This document shows, piece by piece, positions 1-6,710 of a DNA stretch of 6,710 nucleotides. The stretch lies in contig DDXK01000078.1 in assembly GCA_002347185.1 (NCBI GenBank), positions 1-6,710 on the forward strand. The letters are read 5' to 3'. Under the pieces are notes generated by a model, which was not told where the DNA came from, made no database searches, and worked only from the letters and a program-made list of their open reading frames with translations. Source of the stretch: Desulfobulbaceae bacterium UBA2262 (lineage in GTDB: Bacteria; Desulfobacterota; Desulfobulbia; Desulfobulbales; Desulfurivibrionaceae). Position 1 is the stretch's first letter. Every line of letters begins with the position of its first letter. The position numbers were made by a program, and so were the translations under genes.

Positions 1-1530
1 CATCAGGTCGGCCAATTCGTCGATGATGATGACGATGAGCGGCAGCTTGTTCTCCGCCACCGCGTTGTAGCTGGCCAGGCTCTTGACCTTGGCCTCCTCC
101 ATGAGCTGGTAGCGGCGCTCCATTTCGCGCACCGCCCAGAGCAGGGCCCGGCTGGCCAGCTTGGGGTCCACCACCACCGGATGCAGCAGATGGGGGATAT
201 CCTCATAGCCGGACAGCTCGATGCGCTTGGGGTCCACCAGCAGCAGGCGCACCTCCTCGGGAGTGGCGTTGAAGAGAATCGAGCAGATGATGGTGTTCAC
301 CGCCACGCTTTTTCCCGAGCCGGTGGCGCCGGCGATGAGCAGATGGGGCATCCTGGCGAGATCGGCGACCACCGGATTGCCCACCACGTCCATGCCCAGG
401 CCGATGGTCAGCTTGGAGGCGGCCTTCTGGAATCTTTCATGGGCGAAGATGTCGCGCACATAGACGATATGCCGCTCCGGGTTGGGAATCTCGATACCCA
501 GGGCCGCCTTGCCGGGAATGGAGCCGACGATCCGCACGCTCTCCGCCTTGAGCCCCAGGGCCAGGTCGTCCGCCAGGCCGATGATCTTGTTGATCTTGAT
601 CCCGGGCGCCGGGGCAAATTCGTAGGTGGTGATGACCGGCCCGGGCGAGATGCCGACCACCTTGCCTTCCACCCCGAAATTCTTCAATTTCTCCTCAAGC
701 TCGGTGCTCACCTTGTAGTAATATTCCCGGTCAACCGCAACCTCGCGGTTTTCCGGCTTGTCGAGGAGGGAAAGGGAGGGCAGCCGGTATTCGCCGCTGG
801 CCGCCGGCAGGAGCTGAAATTCCTCCGCCCCCTCCTCCTCGTCGCCGGTGCTGGCAAAACGCACCGGCTCATGCACTTTGGGGGTAGGCTCCGCCTCTAC
901 GGCAAGGCTTCGCCGCCCCGGGCGCTCCGCCTCCTCGCCCGCGGCCTGCCTCCCCTCCTCCCCCTTCGCCCTGCCGCTCTTTCGCTGCGCACCTCTCTCG
1001 CGCAGGCCGGAAATGATAGCAAAGGGCGAGAACTCAACGGTGAGCATCAGGGAGACGAGCAAAATCACCAGAAAGAGAAGGACCGAGCCCGGACCGCCAA
1101 AAAGCTGCGCTCCGTAGCGGGCAAGAACCTGGCCAAGGTAGCCGGCCGCCGGATAGCGATGGCCGAAGAGCGAAAGCTCCACAAAGGAGGTGGCGCCGAT
1201 CAGGCCGCTGCTTGCCAGGAGGATGCCGGAGCCGCCCGCCACGATGCCGGGCAGCTTTTCCATGCTCAGGGAAGGCGAAAAAAGGCGGATGGCATAGAAG
1301 AGCAGCAGAAAGGGGAGCCAGAGGGAGGTAAGGCCGAAAAAACCCATGAGCAGCGTGGAGAGAAAGCGACCCACCGCCCCGCCCCAGTTGCCGGCCGCAG
1401 CCTGCATGGAATCGGGCTGGGCGGAATAGCTGACCAGGCAGAGGAGCAGAAAAAGAGCGAAAAATACCCCGAACACCGAAAGGATTTCACGGCCGAGCGT
1501 TGGTTTTTCCTGCCTGCTGCCTCGTTCCAT
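1..1530 (-). CDS. ftsK: DNA translocase FtsK, N-terminal part (truncated by window edge)
   Basis: The first 510 residues of an FtsK/SpoIIIE-family motor, which anchors at the division septum and pumps chromosomal DNA so that the termini are separated and dimers resolved. Four hydrophobic segments are visible at about residues 16-35, 56-82, 94-112 and 150-167, followed by a charged, Glu/Arg/Ala-rich cytoplasmic linker (about 178-255) that is much shorter than in E. coli. The alpha domain follows (about 270-385), then the RecA-like motor with Walker A GATGSGKS at 401-408 (Lys407) and Walker B IVIIIDE at 499-505. The rest of the motor and the DNA-reading winged-helix gamma domain lie beyond the left edge. 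The ATG at 1528-1530 is chosen because the hydrophobic N-terminus begins soon after it. The possible Shine-Dalgarno GGGAG (1545-1549) is 14 nt away, rather far, so a GTG at 1543-1545 is a weaker alternative. It lies 54 nt downstream of nusB with no terminator between. Confidence 0.96.
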   Translation of the reverse strand, partial: MERGSRQEKPTLGREILSVFGVFFALFLLLCLVSYSAQPDSMQAAAGNWGGAVGRFLSTLLMGFFGLTSLWLPFLLLFYAIRLFSPSLSMEKLPGIVAGGSGILLASSGLIGATSFVELSLFGHRYPAAGYLGQVLARYGAQLFGGPGSVLLFLVILLVSLMLTVEFSPFAIISGLRERGAQRKSGRAKGEEGRQAAGEEAERPGRRSLAVEAEPTPKVHEPVRFASTGDEEEGAEEFQLLPAASGEYRLPSLSLLDKPENREVAVDREYYYKVSTELEEKLKNFGVEGKVVGISPGPVITTYEFAPAPGIKINKIIGLADDLALGLKAESVRIVGSIPGKAALGIEIPNPERHIVYVRDIFAHERFQKAASKLTIGLGMDVVGNPVVADLARMPHLLIAGATGSGKSVAVNTIICSILFNATPEEVRLLLVDPKRIELSGYEDIPHLLHPVVVDPKLASRALLWAVREMERRYQLMEEAKVKSLASYNAVAENKLPLIVIIIDELADLM

Positions 1531-1584
1531 ACCGTAGCGTATCACTCCCGGGGCAGAGAGTCCATCCCGGCCCGCAGCACCACC

Positions 1585-1998
1585 CTATTCGGCACGGCCA
1601 AGGTTCTTGAGGATGGCATCGAGGATGCCGTTGATGAAGGCCGGGGAATCATCGGTGCAGTAGCGCTTGGCCAGCTCGATGGCCTCGTCGATGGCAACCC
1701 GGGGCGGCACGTCGTCCCGGAAGAGCATCTCGTAGGCGGCCAGCCGGATGATGTTGCGGTCCAGGACTGACATCCGGCTCAGCCGCCAGTTGACCGCGCT
1801 CTCTGCTATCCTGGCATTGAGCTCCTCCAGCCTCGCGGTAATGCCCTCCACCAGCTCCCGGGCATAGGGGACCGATTTTTTGCTCACCTCGAAGTTGTCG
1901 CAGAGCAGGGGGAAATTCTCCGCCGCCGGGGTGGCGGTCAGCTCCCCCTGGTACAATGCCGTGAGGGCAAGCTCTCTTGCCTTGCGTCTGGTTCCCAT
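1585..1998 (-). CDS. nusB: Transcription antitermination factor NusB
   Basis: An all-helical protein of 137 residues, the usual NusB length. It pairs with NusE (ribosomal protein S10) on boxA RNA and supports antitermination and maturation of rRNA transcripts. Family signatures are the basic N-terminus GTRRKARELALTALYQ (residues 2-17), the central DRNIIRLAAYEML stretch and the C-terminal AIDEAIELAKRY...DDSPAFINGILDAI region. The start is set at the ATG 1996-1998, which gives the family N-terminus. An upstream in-frame ATG at 2055 would add 19 residues with no NusB character, overlapping ribH. Only 7 nt separate it from the ribH stop, and its weak ribosome-binding site (GAGCAA) overlaps that stop, which suggests translational coupling. 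nusB after ribH is a very common bacterial order. It ends in TAG. Confidence 0.97.
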   Translation of the reverse strand: MGTRRKARELALTALYQGELTATPAAENFPLLCDNFEVSKKSVPYARELVEGITARLEELNARIAESAVNWRLSRMSVLDRNIIRLAAYEMLFRDDVPPRVAIDEAIELAKRYCTDDSPAFINGILDAILKNLGRAE

Positions 1999-2005
1999 TG
2001 CTTGC

Positions 2006-2473
<468 letters not shown>

Positions 2474-2479
2474 GCTCAT

Positions 2480-2486
2480 TCCTCCC
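2480..2486 (-). promoter_or_regulatory. Strong ribosome-binding site of ribH
   Basis: The minus strand reads GGGAGGA just before the first of two closely spaced ATG codons. Spacing from the GGAGG core is 1 nt to the ATG at 2479 and 7 nt to the ATG at 2473. The second spacing is near optimal, so this site decides the start in favour of 2473. Seen directly; the start choice is inference. Confidence 0.75.
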
Positions 2487-2497
2487 GGTCGAGACGC

Positions 2498-3715
2498 TTA
2501 TGCGTTGTTTTTGTTCTTCAGCTCCAGCATGTGGCCGAGCTTGTCTTTCTTGGTCTTCAGGTAGTTGATGTTTTCCGGCTCCGCCTCCATCTCGATGGGC
2601 AGGCGGCCGGTCACCTGCAGGCCATAGCCTTCGAGCCCCACGATCTTTTTCGGGTTGTTGGTGATGAGCCGCATCTTGCGCACGCCGAGATCACGGAGAA
2701 TCTGGGCGCCGATGCCGTAATCCCGCAGGTCCGCCTTGAAGCCCAGGGAAACATTGGCCTCCACCGTATCCATCCCCTGTTCCTGCAGGGCATAGGCCTT
2801 GATCTTGTTCACCAGGCCGATGCCACGCCCTTCCTGCTGCATGTAGAGGACGATGCCGGTTCCCTCCTTGTCCACCATGCGCATGGCGTTGTGCAGCTGG
2901 CCGCCACAGTCGCAGCGCTTGGAGCCGAAGACATCGCCGGTCAGGCAGGCGGAGTGGACCCGGACCATGACCTCCTGGCTGGAGTCGATTTCGCCCTTGA
3001 CCAGGGCCACATGCTCGTGGTCGTCCACGTCGTTGGTGTAGACGATGGCCTGGAACTCGCCGTAACGGGTGGGCAGCCGGGTTTCGGCGGCCCGATGGAC
3101 CAGCTTGTCCTCCCTGGTCCGGTAGGCGACCAGGTCGGCAATGGTGGCGATCTTGAGGTCATGCTCCCTGGCAAAGATCTCCAGATCCGGCATCCGGGCC
3201 ATGGTGCCGTCCGCCTTCATGATCTCGCAGATCACCCCGGAGGGATGCAGTCCGGCCAGGCGGGAGAGATCGACGGAGCCCTCGGTCTGGCCGGTGCGGA
3301 CCAGAACGCCGCCCCGCCTGGCCCGCAGCGGGAAGATATGGCCGGGGCTGACGATATCGTAGGGCTTGGCGTCGGGGTTGCAGGCGGCCAGGATGGTCCG
3401 GGCCCGGTCCGCCGCGGAAATGCCGGTGGTCACCCCGGTGCGCGCCTCAATGCTCACGGTGAAGGCCGTCTCGAAGGGAGACTGGTTGTTCTGCACCATC
3501 ATGGGAATCTGCAGCTGCGCCAGGTGTTCCGGGGTCAGGGTCAGGCAGATGAGCCCGCGGCCATGGGTGGCCATGAAGTTGATGGCCTCCGGCGTCACCT
3601 TTTCCGCGGCCATATAGAGGTCGCCCTCGTTCTCGCGATCCTCGTCGTCAACCAGGATGATCATCTTCCCGGCCCGGATCTCCTCAATTACCTCTTCAAT
3701 AGTACTCACTGCCAT
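2498..3715 (-). CDS. ribBA: Bifunctional DHBP synthase / GTP cyclohydrolase II (RibBA)
   Basis: A 405-residue fusion that catalyses both entry steps of riboflavin synthesis. The N-terminal half (about 1-200) is 3,4-dihydroxy-2-butanone 4-phosphate synthase, acting on ribulose 5-phosphate: acidic loop DDEDRENEGDL (23-33), HGRGLICL (51-58), TGVTTGISAADRA (93-105), SPGHIFPLRA (123-132). The C-terminal half (about 205-395) is GTP cyclohydrolase II: zinc cysteines Cys257, Cys268 and Cys270 (CLTG then KRCDCGGQL), QEGRGIGL (294-301), Tyr308 and Arg331 matching catalytic E. coli Tyr105 and Arg128, and TNNPKK (352-357). One oddity: the motif usually GHTEA reads GQTEG (142-146), so Gln143 stands where E. 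coli RibB has metal ligand His153. The GTP cyclohydrolase half looks intact. The start is backed by GAGGTGA at 3722-3728. It sits 36 nt after ribE and 24 nt before ribH. It ends in TAA. Confidence 0.97.
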   Translation of the reverse strand: MAVSTIEEVIEEIRAGKMIILVDDEDRENEGDLYMAAEKVTPEAINFMATHGRGLICLTLTPEHLAQLQIPMMVQNNQSPFETAFTVSIEARTGVTTGISAADRARTILAACNPDAKPYDIVSPGHIFPLRARRGGVLVRTGQTEGSVDLSRLAGLHPSGVICEIMKADGTMARMPDLEIFAREHDLKIATIADLVAYRTREDKLVHRAAETRLPTRYGEFQAIVYTNDVDDHEHVALVKGEIDSSQEVMVRVHSACLTGDVFGSKRCDCGGQLHNAMRMVDKEGTGIVLYMQQEGRGIGLVNKIKAYALQEQGMDTVEANVSLGFKADLRDYGIGAQILRDLGVRKMRLITNNPKKIVGLEGYGLQVTGRLPIEMEAEPENINYLKTKKDKLGHMLELKNKNNA

Positions 3716-3721
3716 CTTCGC

Positions 3722-3728
3722 TCACCTC
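3722..3728 (-). promoter_or_regulatory. Ribosome-binding site of ribBA
   Basis: The minus strand reads GAGGTGA, with 9 nt between its GAGG core and the ATG at 3713-3715. It is preceded by a run of eight U in the transcript (3729-3736), an unstructured stretch that may keep the site accessible. The run is not backed by a GC-rich stem, so it is not an intrinsic terminator. Confidence 0.7.
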
Positions 3729-3751
3729 AAAAAAAACCTTTTCGCCATCGG

Positions 3752-4411
3752 CTATTTCAAGAAACCGTGCTCGGCGAGAAAGGCGGGATTAATCCGAGTT
3801 GTCTGTGCCGCTTCTCCGCTCTCCTTTACCGAGAGCAGCTTTTCCACATACTTACCGATGAGATCGACCTCGATATTGACCATCTCTCCCTGCTTCAGGA
3901 GGCCCAGGGTGGTCACCTGCAGGGTATGGGGGATGATCGAAACGGAAAAGGCCCTGGCCTCGACGCTGTTCACCGTGAGACTGATGCCGTCGATGGTGAT
4001 CGAGCCCTTTTCGATGATGTATTTGCCCAGCCCCTCGGGAACCGCGAAGGAAAAGAGGACAAAATCGCCCAAGGGCTTGCGCGCAAGGACCGGGGTGGTG
4101 GCATCGACATGGCCGCTGACCAGATGGCCGCCCAGCCGGTCGGCGAGCCGGAGGGCCCGCTCCAGGTTGACCACGCTGCCGGTGGAAAGCTTGCCCAGAT
4201 TGGTGCGGACCAGGCTTTCCGGCGAGACATCGACGACAAACCTGCGACCGCTGATCTCTTTCGCCGTGAGGCAGACGCCGTTGACCGCGATGGACTCGCC
4301 CTCTTCCGGTTCAGGCAGGTCGAACTCAGACTGGATGGCAAAAAGCATTCCGCCGCCGGCCGGCCGTTTTTCGACTATCTTTCCTTTTCCCAGTATGATT
4401 CCGGTAAACAT
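3752..4411 (-). CDS. ribE: Riboflavin synthase, alpha chain
   Basis: A 219-residue riboflavin synthase (called RibE or RibC depending on species), which dismutates two 6,7-dimethyl-8-ribityllumazine molecules to riboflavin and the pyrimidine that RibH reuses. It has the expected tandem lumazine-binding domains (about 1-97 and 98-195). Hallmarks are the N-terminal MFTGII, which forms part of the active site, VNGVCLT (43-49), GGHLVSGHVDAT (94-105), DGISLTVN (141-148), IPHT (160-163) and the trimer-forming C-terminal helix after EVDLIGKYVEKLL. The tail of about 25 residues beyond the second barrel is ordinary in length. The ATG at 4409-4411 gives the canonical N-terminus. Its ribosome-binding site is weak (GGAAAAAAAG), lying in the 13-nt gap after ribD. 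Its product links functionally with ribH two genes on. It ends in TAG. Confidence 0.97.
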   Translation of the reverse strand: MFTGIILGKGKIVEKRPAGGGMLFAIQSEFDLPEPEEGESIAVNGVCLTAKEISGRRFVVDVSPESLVRTNLGKLSTGSVVNLERALRLADRLGGHLVSGHVDATTPVLARKPLGDFVLFSFAVPEGLGKYIIEKGSITIDGISLTVNSVEARAFSVSIIPHTLQVTTLGLLKQGEMVNIEVDLIGKYVEKLLSVKESGEAAQTTRINPAFLAEHGFLK

Positions 4412-4424
4412 CTTTTTTTCCGTG

Positions 4425-5537
4425 TTACCTCTCTGCCGCTTCGCCGAGCAGCCCTTCGATGAGCAGATCGTCGCCGAGGCGTTTTACCCGGGTGGTCCGG
4501 AAGCGGGGCGCCGCCTGCACCGTTTTCAGTTTCAGGCCGTCCACCAGCGGCAGGGCGTCGCCGCCCAGAAAACAGGGAGCGACAAACAGGCTCACCGCGT
4601 CGACGAGACCGGCCCGCAAAAAGGCCCCATGCACCCGGCCGCCTCCCTCCACCAGCACGCTGGTGATCCCCGCCCTGCCAAGCTCGCAAAGCACGGCCGC
4701 AAGGTCGAGCCGGCCATCATCGCCAAGCGCTACCGGCTTGATACAGGCGCCGGCTGCAACCAGGGCGGCGGCCCTCTCCGGATCGGCATCGGGCCCGCAA
4801 AAAATCCAGGTGGCTGCCGCCGACTCCTGCCGCAGCATCTGCGCGGCCGGCGGCAGCTTGAGGGTGGCGTCCAGGATGATCCGCAGCGGATCCCTGCCCC
4901 GGCGGCCGGGAAGCCTGGTGGTCAGGGAGGGATCATCGGTCAGTGCCGTCCGGCTGCCGATGAGGATGGCGTCCACCCTGTCCCGCAGCCGGTGCACCTC
5001 CCGCCGCGACTGCTCGTTGGTGATCCAGCCGCTTTCTCCAGAGGCCACGGCCAGGCGGCCATCGATACTGAGGCCGGCCTTCATGATCACCCAGGGCAGG
5101 CCGGTGGTGATATGCTTACAAAAGGGCCGGTTCAGTTCCCGGCACTGGTCGGCCAGCACCCCATGTTCCACGGCAAGCCCATTGTCGGCAAGCATTTTAC
5201 AGCCGCCCCCCGCCACCAGCGGGTTGGGGTCGAGCATGCCCACCACCACCCGACGGATGCCGCTGGCCAGAATGGCCTGGGTGCAGGGGGGGGTACGCCC
5301 CGTATGGTTGCAGGGCTCCAGGGTCACGTAAATGGTGGCGCCCCTGGCCTTTTTCCCGGCCGCGTTCAGGGCGTGCACCTCGGCGTGGGGAGTGCCGGCC
5401 TTGCGGTGATAGCCTTTGGCGATCAGGCGGCCGTCCTTGACAACCACCGCGCCGACACAAGGGTTGGGCGAGGTCCGCCCCAGCCCTTTTTGGGCCTCCC
5501 TGACGGCCAGGCGCATCCAGGCAAGATCCTCTTTCAT
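4425..5537 (-). CDS. ribD: Bifunctional diaminohydroxyphosphoribosylaminopyrimidine deaminase / 5-amino-6-(5-phosphoribosylamino)uracil reductase (RibD)
   Basis: A 370-residue two-domain enzyme for the second and third steps after GTP ring opening. The N-terminal deaminase (about 1-145) carries the zinc site: His51-Ala-Glu53 (His ligand and proton-shuttling Glu) and PCNHTGRTPPC (75-85, Cys76 and Cys85). TSPNPCVGAVVV (22-33) is the family start signature. The C-terminal NADPH-dependent reductase (about 147-365) shows KAGLSIDGRLA (153-163), WITNEQSRREVHRLR (171-185), ILIGSRTALTDDP (191-203) and the VEGGGRVHGAFL loop (296-307). Both halves look complete. The start ATG overlaps the nrdR stop as ATGA, so the two are probably translationally coupled. 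A homopolymer of eight identical bases at 5286-5293 falls in the codons just before Cys85. No FMN riboswitch fits upstream, as there is no intergenic space. It ends in TAA. Confidence 0.97.
   Translation of the reverse strand: MKEDLAWMRLAVREAQKGLGRTSPNPCVGAVVVKDGRLIAKGYHRKAGTPHAEVHALNAAGKKARGATIYVTLEPCNHTGRTPPCTQAILASGIRRVVVGMLDPNPLVAGGGCKMLADNGLAVEHGVLADQCRELNRPFCKHITTGLPWVIMKAGLSIDGRLAVASGESGWITNEQSRREVHRLRDRVDAILIGSRTALTDDPSLTTRLPGRRGRDPLRIILDATLKLPPAAQMLRQESAAATWIFCGPDADPERAAALVAAGACIKPVALGDDGRLDLAAVLCELGRAGITSVLVEGGGRVHGAFLRAGLVDAVSLFVAPCFLGGDALPLVDGLKLKTVQAAPRFRTTRVKRLGDDLLIEGLLGEAAER
5286..5293. repeat. Homopolymer run of 8 G (plus strand) inside ribD
   Basis: Eight consecutive G on the plus strand (C on the coding strand) cover the Thr82-Pro83-Pro84 codons next to zinc ligand Cys85 of RibD. 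The reading frame is intact in this sequence. Runs of this length can slip during replication or be miscounted by sequencers. Confidence 0.9.
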
Positions 5538-6004
5538 CCCTTGGCGTCTTCCGGCCCGCCCAGCATGTCTTTCAACTCGGACATGAACTCGTTTAAGTCC
5601 TTGAACTGCCGGTAGACCGAGGCAAAGCGCACATAGGCGACGCCGTCGAGTTTGCGCAGGCCCTCCATGACCCGTTCACCGATCAGCCTCACCGGCACCT
5701 CGCGCTCGCCCATGTCCTGCAGTTCCCGTTCCAGGGAATCGACGAACTCGTCGATCTGCGCCATGCTCACCGGCCGTTTCTCGCAGGCCTTTTTCAACCC
5801 CTCGACGACCTTGTCGCGGTCCCAGGACTCCCGGCGCCCATCCTTCTTGATCAGCATGGGCATGGTCATTTCCAGCCGCTCATAGGTGGTGAATCTGCGG
5901 TTGCAGGCATCACACATCCTCCGGCGGCGGGTGATGGTGTACTCCTTGTTCAGGCGGGAATCAACAACCCGATTTTCCAGATGACCGCAGTAGGGACATT
6001 TCAT
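5534..6004 (-). CDS. nrdR: Transcriptional repressor NrdR
   Basis: A 156-residue repressor that binds paired NrdR boxes upstream of ribonucleotide reductase operons and senses ATP/dATP. The N-terminal zinc ribbon has Cys3, Cys6 (MKCPYC), Cys31 and Cys34 (RRRRMCDACNRRFTTYE, 26-42), including the arginine run that contacts DNA. An ATP-cone domain follows (about 48-138), with IKKDGRRESWDRDKV (52-66), KACEKRP (72-78) and AYVRFASVYRQF (123-134). The start at 6002-6004 gives the invariant MKCPYC beginning and has GAAGG 7 nt upstream. An in-frame GTG at 6056-6058 would add 18 residues that the family lacks. It lies 50 nt after the deaminase gene and overlaps ribD by 4 nt. I see no NrdR-box pair in the window, so its targets are elsewhere. 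Confidence 0.97.
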   Translation of the reverse strand: MKCPYCGHLENRVVDSRLNKEYTITRRRRMCDACNRRFTTYERLEMTMPMLIKKDGRRESWDRDKVVEGLKKACEKRPVSMAQIDEFVDSLERELQDMGEREVPVRLIGERVMEGLRKLDGVAYVRFASVYRQFKDLNEFMSELKDMLGGPEDAKG

Positions 6005-6011
6005 GGCTTGG

Positions 6012-6016
6012 CCTTC
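6012..6016 (-). promoter_or_regulatory. Ribosome-binding site of nrdR
   Basis: GAAGG on the minus strand with 7 nt to the ATG at 6002-6004. It supports that start over the upstream in-frame GTG at 6056-6058, which has no comparable site. Confidence 0.6.
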
Positions 6017-6027
6017 ACGATGGGTGC

Positions 6028-6043
6028 GCGGAAAAAATCCCGC
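6028..6043 (-). other. Small predicted RNA hairpin between the dCMP deaminase gene and nrdR
   Basis: In the transcript, GCGGGA and UUCCGC can pair around a UUUU loop: four G-C pairs, one G-U and one A-U. It sits in the 50-nt gap, 11 nt upstream of the nrdR Shine-Dalgarno site. There is no U-tract after it, so it is not a classic terminator. It might be a processing or stability element, or chance in GC-rich DNA. Confidence 0.3.
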
Positions 6044-6054
6044 CTCTGCCCGAC

Positions 6055-6504
6055 TCACCCAAAATGGAGCAGGGGAATCCTCGCCTCCTCCATCAGCAGC
6101 GTGGAGAGGGTGTCGGCGTATCCTTCCTTGTAGTAGATCTTCTCGATCCGGGCATTGATCAGCATCTTGCTGCAGATCGAACAGGGCATGTTGGTGCAGT
6201 AGAGGGTGGAACCCGCGATGCTGAAACCATGAAGCGCCGCCTGGATGATGGCGTTCTGTTCGGCGTGCAGCCCGCGGCAGAGCTCATGCCGCTCGCCGGA
6301 AGGAATGCCCCGCTGCTCGCGCAGGCAGCCCACGTCAAGACAATGGCTCACCTTGGCCGGCGCCCCGTTATAACCGGTGGCAATGATGCGCTTGTCGCGG
6401 ACCAGGATGGCGCCCACCTTGCGGCGCAGGCAGGTGGAGCGCTGCGCCACCAGCTCGGTGATGGACATGAAATACTCATCCCAGGAGGGTCGGGTGTCGG
6501 TCAT
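6055..6504 (-). CDS. comEB: ComEB-type deoxycytidylate (dCMP) deaminase
   Basis: A 149-residue zinc deaminase of the cytidine/deoxycytidylate family, most like bacterial ComEB, phage T4 and eukaryotic dCMP deaminases, which convert dCMP to dUMP for thymidylate synthesis. The start resembles the family (RPSWDEYFMSITELVAQRSTC), and KVGAILV (29-35) with ATGYNGAP (42-49) form the substrate-side loop. The zinc site is LHAEQNAI (79-86, His80 and catalytic Glu82) and NMPCSICSKML (105-115, Cys108 and Cys111). The insert between the two (about 53-76), with Cys55, Cys60 and Cys76, is typical of this branch rather than of tRNA adenosine or cytidine deaminases. It starts 4 nt after the glyA stop, with only a weak ribosome-binding site inside the glyA end, so coupling to glyA is likely. 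The name comEB comes from a competence operon; no competence role is implied here. It ends in TGA. Confidence 0.93.
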   Translation of the reverse strand: MTDTRPSWDEYFMSITELVAQRSTCLRRKVGAILVRDKRIIATGYNGAPAKVSHCLDVGCLREQRGIPSGERHELCRGLHAEQNAIIQAALHGFSIAGSTLYCTNMPCSICSKMLINARIEKIYYKEGYADTLSTLLMEEARIPLLHFG

Positions 6505-6508
6505 CGCG

Positions 6509-6710
6509 CTACTCGTCGTCCCGGTCCCGATCGGGGTAAAGGGGGAAAGTATCGCAGAGCAGCCGCACTTCCAGGCGGATCCTGCTCAGTGCCTCCTTGT
6601 CGTTGCGAGCGACAATGGCCCGGTTGATCCAATCGGCGATCCGGACCATCTCCGCCTCCTTGAGGCCGCGGGTGGTGACGGCGGGGGTGCCGATGCGGAT
6701 GCCGCTGGTG
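6509..6710 (-). CDS. glyA: Serine hydroxymethyltransferase, C-terminal end (truncated by window edge)
   Basis: The last 66 codons of a serine hydroxymethyltransferase, the PLP enzyme that converts serine and THF to glycine and 5,10-methylene-THF. The fragment opens with TSGIRIGTPAVTTRGLKEAEM, matching the conserved SGIRxGTPAxTxRG segment of GlyA, whose first Arg (equivalent to E. coli Arg363) holds the substrate carboxylate. It continues with the usual C-terminal helices (MVRIADWINRAI, then LSRIRLEVRLLCDTFPLYPD) and a short acidic and basic tail, ending in TAG. The PLP lysine and the rest of the enzyme lie beyond the right edge. The 4-nt gap to the dCMP deaminase gene suggests one transcript, with the operon promoter at or before glyA. 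Confidence 0.93.
   Translation of the reverse strand, partial: TSGIRIGTPAVTTRGLKEAEMVRIADWINRAIVARNDKEALSRIRLEVRLLCDTFPLYPDRDRDDE

Noticed and set aside
181..1770. A 529-codon open reading frame on the plus strand, antisense to ftsK and the end of nusB.
   Set aside because: The low-complexity translation, rich in Gly, Ala, Arg, Glu and Gln, mirrors the FtsK coding strand. No ribosome-binding site or domain supports it.
3716..3751. The T-run (minus strand) between ribE and ribBA as an intrinsic terminator.
   Set aside because: Eight U are present but no GC-rich stem precedes them, and the run leads directly into the ribBA ribosome-binding site.
3657..5615. A 652-codon plus-strand open frame antisense to ribE, ribD and the end of nrdR.
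   Set aside because: Shadow of clearly functional minus-strand genes; the protein has no recognisable features.
6005..6058. Upstream GTG start for nrdR, overlapping the deaminase stop as GTGA.
   Set aside because: It would add 18 residues before the invariant MKCPYC N-terminus, and it has no ribosome-binding site, whereas the ATG at 6004 has GAAGG at good spacing.

Overview
The window holds one uninterrupted set of eight co-directional protein-coding genes, all on the minus strand, so it is transcribed from right to left. In transcription order they are: glyA (3' end only), a ComEB-type dCMP deaminase, nrdR, ribD, ribE (riboflavin synthase), ribBA, ribH, nusB and ftsK (5' part only, running off the left edge). 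That makes seven complete genes plus the two edge fragments counted here as glyA and ftsK, nine loci in total. Gaps are short (4, 50, -4, 13, 36, 24, 7 and 54 nt). I see no RNA gene, mobile element, CRISPR array, intrinsic terminator or FMN riboswitch. No gene-free stretch exceeds 60 nt.

The gene order, the GC-rich codons and the style of the proteins (fused RibBA, a two-domain RibD, a separate trimeric-type riboflavin synthase and lumazine synthase, a compact FtsK with a short linker) point to a Gram-negative bacterium of the Desulfobacterota (former Deltaproteobacteria), perhaps near Desulfobulbales. This is judged from remembered gene order and sequence style only and is moderately confident for the phylum and weak for the order.

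Region by region: 6005-6710 holds one-carbon and deoxynucleotide supply (GlyA makes 5,10-methylene-THF; dCMP deaminase makes dUMP). 5534-6004 is NrdR, the ATP/dATP-sensing repressor of ribonucleotide reductase genes. 2006-5537 is a complete riboflavin pathway in four genes: RibBA opens GTP and also makes the four-carbon unit, RibD does the deamination and reduction, RibH makes lumazine and RibE dismutates it to riboflavin. The separate phosphatase step is not encoded here, as is usual. 1585-1998 is NusB, the antitermination and rRNA-processing factor, and 1-1530 is the membrane-anchored first two thirds or so of the chromosome translocase FtsK.

This is an ordinary housekeeping neighbourhood, and I do not find a new biological system in it. 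The points most worth checking are a His-to-Gln change at the position of a metal ligand in the DHBP synthase half of RibBA, a small hairpin between the deaminase gene and nrdR, an 8-base homopolymer in the RibD zinc site, and an in-frame open path from the nusB stop codon into ftsK.
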